NCBI RefSeq assembly: GCF_900105395.1
Contig: NZ_LT629775.1
Location: 9,079,501-9,143,500, forward strand
Origin: Streptomyces sp. TLI_053
GTDB lineage: Bacteria; Actinomycetota; Actinomycetes; Streptomycetales; Streptomycetaceae
Length of the DNA: 64,000 bases
Direction of reading: 5' to 3'
Positions 8,170 through 16,318 of the stretch are shown here, piece after piece. Position 1 is the first letter of the stretch. Every line of letters begins with the position of its first letter. A model generated the notes under the pieces. That model ran no database searches. It had not been told where the DNA came from and saw only the letters and a program-made list of their open reading frames with translations. Position numbers and translations under genes: made by a program.

Positions 8170-9141
8170 TCAGTGGGCGGGATCGAGGGAGTGGCCGGGG
8201 TCGGGGGAAGCGGCCGGACGCGGGGGAGCGGCCGGATTCGGGGAAGTGGCCGGATTCGGGGAAGTGGCAGGGTTCGGGGGAGCGGCCGGATTCTGGGATG
8301 CGGTGACCCCGCCGCGCGCGGCGAGGGCGTGCAGCCGGTCCTCGGAGGCGCTGCCGGGCTCGGCGGTCCAGACCACGATGTGCTGGTCCGGCGCCGTGGC
8401 GCTGGTCAGGGTGTCCCAGTCCAGGGTGAGGTCACCGACCAGCGGGTGCCGGAACCGCTTGTTCCCGGACGCCTGGACGGCGACCTCGCGGGCCTGCCAC
8501 CAGCGCTGGAAGTCGACGTGGTCGGCCATCCGCGCGAGCAGCCGGTGCAGCCGCGGGTCGTCCGGGCGGCGGGCCGAGTGCATCCGCAGATGGGCCACGC
8601 AGCCGCGGGCGCCGTCCGCCCAGTCGCGGTAGCGGGAGCGCAGCACCGGGTCGTTGAAGAGCAGCCACACGTAGTTGCGGTCCCGGGCCGGGTGGCGGCC
8701 GAAGTCGGTGAGCAGTGCGGCGGCCGGAGGGTTCCAGGCGAGCACGTCCATGGTGCGGGTCAGGACGAGGGCCGGTCCGGTGGCGAGCTGGGCGAGCAGC
8801 CGGCGATTGTGCTCGGTGACCTCCGCCGTGGCGCGGGCCGGGGGATCGGCCGGCGGCCGTCCGGCCAGGCCGAGCAGATAGGCCCGTTGGTCGGGGGAGA
8901 GGCGCAGGGCCCGGGCGAGGGCCTCCAGAACGGGGGTGGAGGCGGGCATCCGGCCCTGCTCGATGCGGGTGTAGTAGTCGGTGCTGATCGACGCCAGTCG
9001 CGCGACCTCCGCGCGGCGCAGCCCCGCGACCCGCCTCGGCGCGCCGTCGGACGGCAGCCCGACCTGTCGGGGGGTCAGCTCGGCCCGGCGGGTGCGGAGG
9101 AAAGCGCCGAGTTCCTTCGGGCGGCTGCCTGGGGTGCTCAC
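8170..9141 (-). CDS. MmyB-like helix-turn-helix regulator with ligand-binding domain
   Basis: 323 residues. The N-terminal HTH (KELGAFLRTRRAEL, then LRRAEVARLASISTDYYTRIEQGR) is followed by the MmyB/MLTR ligand-binding domain (TGPALVLTRTMDVLAWNPPAAALL, NYVWLLFNDPVLRSRYRDW, GDLTLDWDTL). Fatty-acid-type ligands are reported for this fold. The last about 45 residues are a Pro/Asn/Ser repeat tail (NPATSPNPATSPNPAAPP) encoded by 21-bp repeats, not part of the family core. I take the GTG giving STPGSRPKEL as start. It is divergent from a cupin gene, a common pairing in Streptomyces where the regulator represses its neighbour; that is inference. Confidence 0.88.
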   Translation of the reverse strand: MSTPGSRPKELGAFLRTRRAELTPRQVGLPSDGAPRRVAGLRRAEVARLASISTDYYTRIEQGRMPASTPVLEALARALRLSPDQRAYLLGLAGRPPADPPARATAEVTEHNRRLLAQLATGPALVLTRTMDVLAWNPPAAALLTDFGRHPARDRNYVWLLFNDPVLRSRYRDWADGARGCVAHLRMHSARRPDDPRLHRLLARMADHVDFQRWWQAREVAVQASGNKRFRHPLVGDLTLDWDTLTSATAPDQHIVVWTAEPGSASEDRLHALAARGGVTASQNPAAPPNPATSPNPATSPNPAAPPRPAASPDPGHSLDPAH

Positions 9142-9282
9142 GCCCCCAGTCTGGCAGCGGCCGCCCATGCCGGGGACGGGATCGGCAGCTAGCAGAGCGG
9201 CACAGCAAGCACGGCGAGCACAGGGAGCAGCGAGCAGCGTGCCCGGGCGCCGGTGCCTGCGGCAAGTCCGGTGGGAGGGAGA

Positions 9283-9303
9283 GTTTTCTCCCCCGGTGAA
9301 AAC
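9283..9303. promoter_or_regulatory. Inverted repeat between the MmyB-like regulator and the cupin gene
   Basis: GTTTTC, 9 bases, GAAAAC. It is AT-rich inside a GC-rich divergent intergenic region, as expected for an operator or promoter element. A second dyad (GGAGA-GTTT-TCTCC) overlaps its left half. Confidence 0.4.
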
Positions 9304-9431
9304 GGCGGGTGACGGAGGTGTCCCCTTTTCGGCGGCCTTGCGGCGTGCGAGCGTCGTGGCGCGACCGGCGGCGGGTGCGGACGACGGCGGTGCGAACGGC
9401 GGATTACCTTCGGCACGCCCCTCTGGAGAAC

Positions 9432-9851
9432 ATGATCATGGAGTTCGCCCGGCCCGCGGCCACCGGCAGGGCCCCGGCCGCGTGGTTCACCGGCGAGGTG
9501 TGGTGGGACGTGGTCCATCCCGGTGGGGTGCCGTCCCGGAAGCGCGCCAACCTGGTCCGCTTCGCGCCCGGGGCACGCACCCACTGGCACTCCCATGCGC
9601 TGGGCCAGAGCCTGCACGTGGTCTCCGGGACCGCCCTGATCGGCACCCGCGACGGCGCGGTCTTCGCGGCCCGGCCGGGCGAACTGGTGGTCTGCCCGCC
9701 GGGGGAGGAGCACTGGCACGGCGCGGCGCCGGACGGCTCCATGGAACACCTGGCCACGTGGGAGGGCACCGAGGACGGCAGCCCGGAGACCACCTGGCTG
9801 GAGCCGGTCACCGAGGAGCAGTACGCCTTCGCGCGCGGCGCCGGCGCCTGA
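9432..9851 (+). CDS. Small cupin-domain protein
   Basis: 139-residue single-domain cupin. Motif 1 is seen as RTHWHSHALGQSLHVVSG and motif 2 as PGELVVCPPGEEHWHGA, giving the usual metal-binding His set (HWHSH, then the later HWH). Members include quercetinase-like and carboxymuconolactone-decarboxylase-associated enzymes; the reaction cannot be told. The ATG at 9432 has a GGAGAA directly before it; the ATG at 9438 is spaced better and may be the true start. It is divergent from the MmyB-like regulator gene. Confidence 0.82.
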   Translation: MIMEFARPAATGRAPAAWFTGEVWWDVVHPGGVPSRKRANLVRFAPGARTHWHSHALGQSLHVVSGTALIGTRDGAVFAARPGELVVCPPGEEHWHGAAPDGSMEHLATWEGTEDGSPETTWLEPVTEEQYAFARGAGA

Positions 9852-9957
9852 GTCCCGGGGCCTGCGTTCGGCGCCTGAGCCCCGGGGCCTGCGTCCGGCG
9901 TCCGACGTCGGGCGTCCTGTGCCCGGCGTCCGGCAGGGCTCACCTGCCGCGCCCCGC
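9852..9957. repeat. Degenerate GC repeats after the cupin gene
   Basis: Two copies of a block around GGCGCCTGAG-CCCGGGGCCTGCG at 9843-9897, followed by several CCGGCGTCCG variants. No stable T-ended terminator. Confidence 0.5.
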
Positions 9958-10638
9958 TCAGCCCGCGAGCTGGCCCGGCCGTCCCGGGACCCACAGCGGC
10001 ACCGGGGCGCCGGGCGCCATGTGCCGTGCGGCGTGCTCGTCGAGGACCGCCAGCGCCCGGTCCCGGTCGCCGTCGCTGAGATCCGTGAGCGTCGTCGCCG
10101 CCGAACGGGCGCAGGCCAGGACGAGCGCGAGCATGTCCTGGCGGCGTCGGTGCTCACGGACGTAGGCCCGGGCACGGTCGAGGATGCAGGCGCCGAGGGT
10201 CTCCCGTTCGGCCGCCGCCACCGGATCGGCACCGGCCATCGCCGTCTTCACCCCGTACCAGACCAGCACGAGCGCGTCCGGCTCGGCCGGGTGCGAGACC
10301 TCCGTGAGGTCCGCCCACTCCCGGGCCCCGGCCGACTCCCGCCCCAGCCGCTCCAGCGCCGCCGGACCGTCCCCGTCCTCGCGCCGGAGCGCCAGCTCGC
10401 CCGCCCGCAGCACCACCGCCCGCAACACCGTCTCGGCGGGCACCCGCAGCCCCGGCGCGGCCGGGTCGGCGAACGCCAGCCAGGCGTCCGCGAACGAGGC
10501 GGCCCGCATCTGCCCCAGCCACGGCGGCGCGCCCTCCGCGAGCCCCAGCCGCTCCTCCACGGCCAGCCGGACCAGCCCCACGGCCACCAGATCCGCAGCC
10601 CCCGCATCGGGCCCGAGCCCGAACAGTCCGTTCCGCAT
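9958..10638 (-). CDS. Hypothetical protein, mostly helical
   Basis: 226 residues, start ATG (MRNGLFGLGPDAG) with an AGGGGG upstream. The sequence is rich in Ala, Arg, Glu and Leu, with no signal peptide and no membrane segment. Recognisable stretches are PPWLGQMRAASFADAWLAF and VPAETVLRAVVLRAGELALR, which suggest an alpha-helical bundle. I do not recognise the family. Codon use is that of a genuine gene. Its ending GAPVPLWVPGRPGQ overlaps nothing. Confidence 0.55.
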   Translation of the reverse strand: MRNGLFGLGPDAGAADLVAVGLVRLAVEERLGLAEGAPPWLGQMRAASFADAWLAFADPAAPGLRVPAETVLRAVVLRAGELALRREDGDGPAALERLGRESAGAREWADLTEVSHPAEPDALVLVWYGVKTAMAGADPVAAAERETLGACILDRARAYVREHRRRQDMLALVLACARSAATTLTDLSDGDRDRALAVLDEHAARHMAPGAPVPLWVPGRPGQLAG

Positions 10639-10863
10639 GGAACACCCCCTGTCCAACGGTCATCACCTTGTGTGCGCACATCCCACCACATTGAGACGGA
10701 AACGAACTTGGCCGCGCCTGTGATGAGACGCACGCCACGCCGCCCGCGGCCGGCCGCCGGGTGCCCGAACCACCCGCCTGACCTGTGGCTTTGTGGCGAC
10801 GGGCGGAGGCTGTCCGACGCCGGAACGCCCTGAGGAGATTGACGCGGACCTGCGGACCGGGCC

Positions 10864-11195
10864 TCAGTCGTCCTCGGCGCCCCCGCACCCGGCGGGCGGA
10901 CCCGCACCGGTTTCGTGCGATCCGCCGGGCACGCCGTCGTAGTGGACGACGCAGCGTCCGAAGGCATCCCGGTACCGCTCCAGCTGCTCCCGCAGTGCGG
11001 CAGCCGAACGCGGGACACGGCGCTCCAGGGCGGTCCAGCCGGTGAACCGGAGCTCGGCGGGGAGGACGACCAGGCCGTGACCGCGTCCCGGAAGGCGTTC
11101 CAGTTCCTGCCGTAGAACGAAGGGAAGCCGAGCTCCCGCTGCAGGACCGCATGGAGGCCCCGCTCGTCGCGGACCCCACCCACGTCGATCAGCAC
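10864..11195 (-). pseudogene. Barstar-family protein broken by a frameshift
   Basis: Two frames together give a barstar fold, the inhibitor of barnase-type ribonucleases. The first frame reads VLIDVGGVRDERGLHAVLQRELGFPSFYGRNWNAFRDAVT in two pieces; the second continues GLVVLPAELRFTGW, then ALREQLERYRDAFGRCVVHYDG. A single missing base in the run at about 11073-11077 (plus strand GGCC) would join them. The frame also stays open and protein-like upstream of 11195 (CWWLPTFWGAPEDPEP), with no ATG, GTG or TTG start, so a second lesion near the N-terminus is possible. No barnase-like gene is visible nearby. A sequencing indel is the alternative. Confidence 0.75.
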
Positions 11196-11564
11196 CGACC
11201 GGCCCGGGTCCGGCTCCGGATCCTCGGGGGCACCCCAGAACGTGGGCAGCCACCAGCACAGGACGGACCGGTCCTCCGGCCACGGGCGGGCGGCGCCGTC
11301 GTCCCGGCGCTCGCGAGCGGTTTTCCCCTGCCTTCCAGTGGCACGTCCTACATGCGGGTGAGTGGACGAGTGGGCGAGGAGGCGAGCGGGCGGGGGCGCG
11401 CGACCTACCGTCGGCCGGACCAGGAACGCCGGCCCGCACCGGGAGCGGTTCGCCCGTGGCCTACGGCATCACGTGCGACCGGCGCGCCCTCGGCCGGACC
11501 GACGGCAGCGTCACCCGCGCCATCGGTGGCGACCGCACTGCCACCCCTGTGCCGCCGCGGTCGG
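11196..11564. other. Region between barstar remnant and GPP34 gene
   Basis: On the minus strand, about 11196-11330 probably holds the N-terminal part of the barstar-like gene, as protein-like frame without a start codon. The rest shows no gene. Confidence 0.4.
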
Positions 11565-12218
11565 TCAGCCGCCGCCCATGCCGCCCTGGGCGGCGATCAT
11601 CGTCAGGTTCAGCCCGGACACCGCGCGGGCCAGGCCGGGCGCGGTGCTGGCGAGGCGGTCGGTGAGGGCGGTGACGCGGTCGGCGTGCGCCTTCCGGTCG
11701 TGGCGGGAGAGCACCAGTCGCAGGTGCCCGTGGGCGGCCAGGGCGGCGAGTACCGCGTCCGCGAACGGAGCCTCGGCGGCCGGGGTGCCGCCGCGGACCA
11801 GCTCCGCCACCCGCGCCTGGAGGTCCAGCGCCTCGCGCGGGTCGTCCATCGCCACCGGCCGCCGCGGTACGACCGGGCCGTGGGGGGCGCGGTCCGAGAC
11901 GGTCAGCACGCCGAGCATCGCGAGTCGCTGCTCGACGGCGTCCAGGGTGTCCTCGCGGTCGCGCCGGATCCAGGCCTTCCAACTGCGTGACGTGCCGCCC
12001 GCCTCGGCGAGCAGCGCGTCCAGGACGCCGTCCCCCGTGGGGTCGGCGGAGAGGACCCGGACATGCCCCGATCCGTCCTCGGCGAGGGCGCCCCGGTGGG
12101 CGAGTTCGGCCAGGGTGGCGGCACGGACCAGGAAACCGGCACGGGTGCGGTCCTGGAGGGACTGGGACCGGGTGTCGAAGGCCAGCAGGTAGCCGGAGAG
12201 ATGCAGGGCTCGGCTCAT
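11565..12218 (-). CDS. GPP34 (GOLPH3/Vps74-like) family protein
   Basis: 217 residues. GPP34 proteins in eukaryotes bind PI4P and glycosyltransferases at the Golgi; the bacterial members, common in Streptomyces in several copies, have no settled role. Seen here: the helical N-terminus (RTRAGFLVRAATLAELAHRG), the central SWKAWIRRDREDTLDAVEQRL, then FADAVLAALAAHG and the terminal VTALTDRLASTAPGLARAV. Length is usual. ATG start; it ends GGMGGG. Confidence 0.85.
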   Translation of the reverse strand: MSRALHLSGYLLAFDTRSQSLQDRTRAGFLVRAATLAELAHRGALAEDGSGHVRVLSADPTGDGVLDALLAEAGGTSRSWKAWIRRDREDTLDAVEQRLAMLGVLTVSDRAPHGPVVPRRPVAMDDPREALDLQARVAELVRGGTPAAEAPFADAVLAALAAHGHLRLVLSRHDRKAHADRVTALTDRLASTAPGLARAVSGLNLTMIAAQGGMGGG

Positions 12219-12599
12219 GCCTCCGACGATACGGGCGGGGGCCGGTGCCGTCCGTCACCCCGCGGTCGGATCCGCCCTCCGTCGGGAGGACTACTCGACG
12301 ACGGGTTGCGGCCGTGCCCGTTCACCGTGGTGGCAGGGGTGGCAGGCGTGGCCGGGGTGGCCGATTTCCGGCGCGGTGAATATCGGGCAAGTACGGGGAA
12401 TTACCGCATTCCCGGGACCGGAGCGGATCGGGCAACCGAATCCCCGACGAATCCACGGCGAACCCCCGCGCACATCAGGCCGATTGTCGGCGGGAGATCG
12501 AAATCCGGGAGTCCCGAGGGTGTTCGCGCGTTGGAATGGCAGCAGCGGACCCTTTCACCCGAGCCTACCCCGGTAGCCGAAGGCAGAGAAAGAGATGCC
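12219..12599. other. Divergent intergenic region
   Basis: Between GPP34 (minus) and the CoiA-like gene (plus). Positions about 12365-12480 are clearly less GC-rich than average and probably hold the promoters. No hairpin or known motif was identified. Confidence 0.4.
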
Positions 12600-13844
12600 A
12601 TGGATGATTTCGACAGCGAAACCTCCAAACGCAACCCCGTTTTCTGTGCTCTCGTCAATGCCCCCCTCGACCTGGACCGCGACGACCTCGGGCACCCCGC
12701 GCACCCCGGCCTGTGGGAGCGGCTGATCGGTGACCGCAGGCCGGTCGACCAGCGCGGACTCCACTGCCCGGACTGCCGGGCCGCCCGCGGTGCCCGGGCC
12801 TGGATGTACGTCTTCGAGCGGCAGGGCCTGCGGATCGCCGCGCACCACAATCCGCACCGCCGCCCGTCCGGCGGGAGCGATGTGCGCGAGGCCTACCGGG
12901 AGCGGTACGTCCGCGCGGCCGAGAGCGCCGGCCACACCGCCGAGGTGGGGGCGGTCGACCCGACCGGCAGGCGGCGCACCGACGTCCTGGTCACCGGCGC
13001 CGGTGGACAGCGGTACGGGTTCGAACCACAGGTGTCGTACCTTTCCGCAGCGAGCGCCCGCAGCCGTGACGCCGCCGCCCGGGCCGACGGCATCACGGCG
13101 GTCTGGCACACGGTGGACCCGCGGTCCCCGCTGATCGACGCGGTCCACTGGACGAGGACGGACGACCTGCCCGCGGCCGCCGTGCGCGCGGAGCGCGACC
13201 TGCTGGTCCGCGGCGGCGTGCGGGCCCTCACCCTGGAACTCTGCGACCGCATGCCGACACCGTGTCCCGTCCGCAGGCAGGGCAGTTGCGGGCGCCGCCA
13301 CGCGCGGTGGGGGCCGCGGCCGCGGCAGTTCGACGACCTCGTCCGCGACATCGCCGCCGGGCGCTGCGTGCCGCTCACCGTGCGGGCGGCCCGGGGTGTG
13401 CACCGTTTCTGGTCCTCGGCCGAGGACCGCGAGGCCTTTCTCGACAGCGGTGGCACGCTCACACCGGCCGACGAGTCGGATGCCGATGTCGATGCCGATG
13501 CCGATGCCGTCGACCGGGGACCGGCGGCACACCGCTCCACCGCCTTCGGTCCGCGCTCCCACTCCCGTCGGGACACCCGCTGCGCCGTCGACCGGGCCGA
13601 CCGGGCCGACCGGGCCGTGCGGCGGCAGCGGCAGTTCGCGACCCTGAAGGTGCGGGACAGCGGCGAGGCGATCTGGTTCCCCGAGCCGACGGCCGCTCCC
13701 GCGCGGATCCTGCGCCCGGAGCTCGCCCCGGTCCGGCGCGAGGCCTGTTCGGCGGGCCGGGGAGCGGCCTGCGGACGGGGCGCCCGGCTCTATCCCGGGG
13801 GGTGGTTCTGCGCGGAGCACCGCCCCGGCGCGGTCCGCGTGTGA
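12600..13844 (+). CDS. CoiA-like competence/nuclease family protein
   Basis: 414 residues, start ATG (MDDFDSETSKRN) after AGAGAAAGAG. The N-terminal region carries a zinc-knuckle-like HCPDCRAARG. The central domain looks like the CoiA-like PD-(D/E)xK nuclease: RRTDVLVTGAGGQRYGFEPQ then VSYLSAASARSRDAAA, where the Asp of TDV and the E-P-Q motif would be the catalytic elements. The C-terminal third is Arg/Cys-rich (CPVRRQGSCGRRHARWG, a later RGAACGRGARLYPGGWFC) and may bind metal. Residues about 291-301 are an acidic DA repeat encoded by GATGCC hexamers, and about 330-337 are DRA repeats. CoiA acts on transforming DNA in firmicutes; in Streptomyces the role is unknown. The family call is moderate. 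Confidence 0.6.
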   Translation: MDDFDSETSKRNPVFCALVNAPLDLDRDDLGHPAHPGLWERLIGDRRPVDQRGLHCPDCRAARGARAWMYVFERQGLRIAAHHNPHRRPSGGSDVREAYRERYVRAAESAGHTAEVGAVDPTGRRRTDVLVTGAGGQRYGFEPQVSYLSAASARSRDAAARADGITAVWHTVDPRSPLIDAVHWTRTDDLPAAAVRAERDLLVRGGVRALTLELCDRMPTPCPVRRQGSCGRRHARWGPRPRQFDDLVRDIAAGRCVPLTVRAARGVHRFWSSAEDREAFLDSGGTLTPADESDADVDADADAVDRGPAAHRSTAFGPRSHSRRDTRCAVDRADRADRAVRRQRQFATLKVRDSGEAIWFPEPTAAPARILRPELAPVRREACSAGRGAACGRGARLYPGGWFCAEHRPGAVRV

Positions 13845-13869
13845 ACCGCCCGCCCCGCGTTGCCGCCCA

Positions 13870-13905
13870 CCCGGACCACCTGGTCCACCCGGACCACCTG
13901 GTCCG
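13870..13905. repeat. Two tandem 18-bp palindromic units
   Basis: CCCGGACCACCTGGTCCA twice (the last base of the second copy differs). Each holds the dyad GGACCA-CC-TGGTCC. Two identical palindromes in tandem look like regulator sites, about 220 bp upstream of the blaI-like gene, or like a short intergenic repeat. Confidence 0.75.
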
Positions 13906-14120
13906 GCCGGAGCCGGTCGCCGCCGCGGCCGGTCGCGGCCGGGGCCGACTGGCTTGCGGCGTGCGCCGACGGTCCGCGTAGAGTCGACCGGGCACACCTC
14001 ACCCACACCGGACGCGCGCTGTCTTCGCCGTGCCGGTCCGGGCGGCCGGGGCCGTCGGCCTTGCCGGTGGGCTGGGGTGCCGGTCGAGCGCGTCGGAACA
14101 GGGCGGGAACAGGGAGCGAG

Positions 14121-14597
14121 ATGGTGAGGGGCAGGCAGGAGGCGAGGCGTCCGCACGGGGAGCTGGTCGCGGACGTCCTGGCGGTGCTGTGGGCGTCGGC
14201 CGAGCCGATGACCGCCCAGGAGGTGAAGGGCGCGCTGCGGCAGGACCTCGCCCGGACGACCGTGGCGACGATCCTCGCCCGTCTGCACGAGAAGGGCACG
14301 CTCGACCGGACGCGCCCGGGGCGTTCCTTCGCCTACGCGCCGGTGGCGGACGCCGCCGGTCTGGCCGCGGGGCGGATGCGCCGGGAGCTTGAGAAGGAAC
14401 CGCAGCGGGATCTCGTCCTGAAGCGGTTCGTGTCCTCCCTGTCCGCGGACGACGAGGACGTGCTGCGAAGCCTGCTGCTCGCCGCCGAGGGCGAACAGGA
14501 CCCGGTGGCGGAGGACTTGGCTGGGGACGCGGCTGAGGAATCGGCTGCGGCGGAGGACGCCGCGGCGGAGGACGCGGAGCGGGCGGACGAGGGATGA
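14121..14597 (+). CDS. BlaI/MecI/CopY family transcriptional regulator
   Basis: 158 residues. The winged-helix domain is clear: HGELVADVLAVLWASAEPMT, then RTTVATILARLHEKGTLDR, and a C-terminal dimerisation part (LVLKRFVSSLSADDEDVLRS). The tail is an acidic Ala/Glu/Asp repeat. BlaI-type proteins repress a neighbouring M56 peptidase sensor and its targets, and are released by cleavage. The stop overlaps the start of the M56 gene by four bases (ATGA), the classic regulator-peptidase operon. The start ATG follows AGGGAGCG. Confidence 0.92.
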   Translation: MVRGRQEARRPHGELVADVLAVLWASAEPMTAQEVKGALRQDLARTTVATILARLHEKGTLDRTRPGRSFAYAPVADAAGLAAGRMRRELEKEPQRDLVLKRFVSSLSADDEDVLRSLLLAAEGEQDPVAEDLAGDAAEESAAAEDAAAEDAERADEG

Positions 14598-15535
14598 CGC
14601 CGGTCCTGGTGGTCGTCGCCCTGGCCGTTCTGCTGCCCTGGGCCGCCGTGCCCGCGGCGTCCCGGCTCGCACGGCTGCTCGCGCCGCGCGAAGCCGCCCT
14701 GGCCCTCGCCGGCGCGGCGGCCCTGCTGGCGGGCGGCACCGTCGCGGTGCTGGTCGCCCTCCTCCACGTGCCGTTCCTGGCGGGCCTCGAACAGCTGCCG
14801 CTCACCGGGGTGACCAGGCACTGGCCGGCGGTGCTTCCCGTCGCGGGCGTCGCCGGGGCAGTGCTCGTCGTACAGGCCGTCCGGCTGGTACGGGCCGTGC
14901 GCCGCCACCGCGCCGTGCTGTCGCGGGCGTGGCGGCTGACCGCCGGGGCGACGGCGGAGGGCGATGTGCTCGTCGTACCGGGAGCGGAGGCGGAGGCCTT
15001 CGCCTTGCCGGGCCACCGGGGGCGGGCCGGTCGCGTGGTCGTGACGGAGGGCATGCTCGAATCTCTGGCGGCGCCGGAGCGCGCGGTCCTGCTCGCGCAC
15101 GAGCGGGCCCACCTCCGCGGGCGCCACCACCTGTTCTCGGTGGCCGCCGACCTCGCCGCCGCCGTCCACCCGGCCCTCGCACGGCTGCGCACCGGCCTGG
15201 AGTTCCACCTCGAGCGGTGGGCCGACGAGGCGGCCGCCCGCTCGGTGTCCGACCGGAGGCTCGCCGCGACCGCGATCGCCCGCGCCGCCCTGGTCGGCGC
15301 GGCCGGACCCGGCGCGCCCGCCGTCCGGCCGCTGTCCGTGAGCACGGGGCCGGTGCCCCTGCGGGTCCGGGCCCTGCTGGAACCGGCGCCGGCCGGACCG
15401 GAGGGGCGGCGCCCGCGGCTCGCCGCCGCCGGGCTCGTCACCGCTGTGGTGACCGCGACCGGGCTGGCGCTGGGCCTGGCGTACGGCCTGCACGAGTACG
15501 TCGAATACGCGGCGGAGGCGCTCGTCGGCCGGTGA
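14594..15535 (+). CDS. M56 family metallopeptidase (BlaR1-like membrane protease)
   Basis: 313 residues. Four hydrophobic segments: one at the N-terminus (PVLVVVALAVLLPWAAVP), two before about residue 110, and one at the C-terminus (AGLVTAVVTATGLALGLAYG). The zinc motif is HERAH within VLLAHERAHLRGRHH, with a following Glu in ERWADEAAARS. It lacks a penicillin-binding sensor domain, as is normal for actinobacterial M56 proteins. It would cleave the BlaI-like partner encoded directly upstream and overlapping. The signal it senses is unknown. Confidence 0.9.
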   Translation: MTPVLVVVALAVLLPWAAVPAASRLARLLAPREAALALAGAAALLAGGTVAVLVALLHVPFLAGLEQLPLTGVTRHWPAVLPVAGVAGAVLVVQAVRLVRAVRRHRAVLSRAWRLTAGATAEGDVLVVPGAEAEAFALPGHRGRAGRVVVTEGMLESLAAPERAVLLAHERAHLRGRHHLFSVAADLAAAVHPALARLRTGLEFHLERWADEAAARSVSDRRLAATAIARAALVGAAGPGAPAVRPLSVSTGPVPLRVRALLEPAPAGPEGRRPRLAAAGLVTAVVTATGLALGLAYGLHEYVEYAAEALVGR

Positions 15536-15536
15536 C

Positions 15537-15552
15537 CGATGTGACGACATCG
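15537..15552. promoter_or_regulatory. Inverted repeat upstream of the MarR gene
   Basis: CGATGT-GACG-ACATCG, a perfect 6-bp dyad just after the M56 stop and about 80 bp before the MarR-type start. It is a candidate MarR operator or promoter element. Confidence 0.4.
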
Positions 15553-15633
15553 ATGTAGACCAATGCTCGGAAGCGCGGATATGGTGAGCCTCGGCTCACC
15601 GTCCCGGCAGCGGGACGTCGCACGCTCTCGACG

Positions 15634-16158
15634 ATGGGGAACGGTTTGTACGACGGACGGAAGGGATCCTCGAGTCCGTTCGAGCAGACCGTCTACCTCC
15701 TCTCGGAGGCCGGCCGTGCCGTCGACCGCCTGCTCGCGGAGCGGCTGGAGCACCGCGGACTGACCCCGGCCCACCAGTCGCTGCTGTCGACCCTGGCCAC
15801 TCTGGGGCCGCACGGCCGACGCGATCTCGTGGAACGGCTCGCCATGTCGGGAGCGGACGCGCACCGGGCGCTCGACGACCTGCTCTCCCGGGGCCTGCTG
15901 CAGTCGACGGTGGTCCACATCGGGGGTCGCCAGGAACTGCTGGCGATCACCGACCCGGGCCGGGCCGCGCTGGACCTGCTCCACTCCGACGCCGCCGCCG
16001 CGCAGGACGGCCTGCTCGCCGCACTGACGAGGGGTCAGCGCGTCGAGCTCAACTCGCTGCTCCGGCGCGTGTGCGCGGCCGCCGCCCGAGGGGCCGGCGG
16101 GCTGGGCGAGGCCTCGGGCGGGGGGCGGGCGTCGACGGCCGGTCCCCGGCCCGCCTGA
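15634..16158 (+). CDS. MarR family transcriptional regulator
   Basis: 174 residues. Winged-helix core: LEHRGLTPAHQSLLSTLATLG, recognition-helix region RRDLVERLAMSGADAHRALD and a wing (STVVHIGGRQELLAITDPGR). The C-terminal helix (GLLAALTRGQRVELNSLLRRV) serves dimerisation. An extension of about 25 Gly/Ala residues follows. It lies downstream of the M56 gene but with its own upstream dyad. The target is unknown; the copD-like gene lies 160 bp downstream on the same strand. Confidence 0.85.
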   Translation: MGNGLYDGRKGSSSPFEQTVYLLSEAGRAVDRLLAERLEHRGLTPAHQSLLSTLATLGPHGRRDLVERLAMSGADAHRALDDLLSRGLLQSTVVHIGGRQELLAITDPGRAALDLLHSDAAAAQDGLLAALTRGQRVELNSLLRRVCAAAARGAGGLGEASGGGRASTAGPRPA

Positions 16159-16282
16159 GCGGTCCGGGTGCCGGAACGCCCAGGTCAGGGCCGTGGGGGA
16201 CGGTTCGCGTCCGACTGTTCCCGGACGTCTCCCCGGGGCATAACGGCTTGATTCCAGTAGAACAATCAGTCCGTAAAAAGTA

Positions 16283-16317
16283 AGGGAAGGCTAACCTTTG
16301 TGAGGTTAGCCTTCCCT
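16283..16317. promoter_or_regulatory. 35-bp perfect inverted repeat with DtxR/IdeR-like iron-box halves
   Basis: 15-bp arms AGGGAAGGCTAACCT and their exact complement around a TTGTG loop, ending one base before the ATG of the copD-like gene. Each arm contains AGGTTAGCCT, close to the iron-box element TTAGGTTAGGCTCACCTAA of Streptomyces DmdR. Aligned to that consensus the right half matches 14 of 19. As RNA it would form a strong hairpin over the translation start. Confidence 0.6.
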
Positions 16318-16318
16318 C

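Noticed and set aside
10864-11439. Barstar plus barnase toxin-antitoxin pair
   Set aside because: Only the barstar part is present; no ribonuclease-like frame was found on either side.
16283-16317. Terminator for the MarR gene
   Set aside because: The perfect stem could terminate, but the iron-box halves and the position touching the next ATG favour an operator or leader hairpin.
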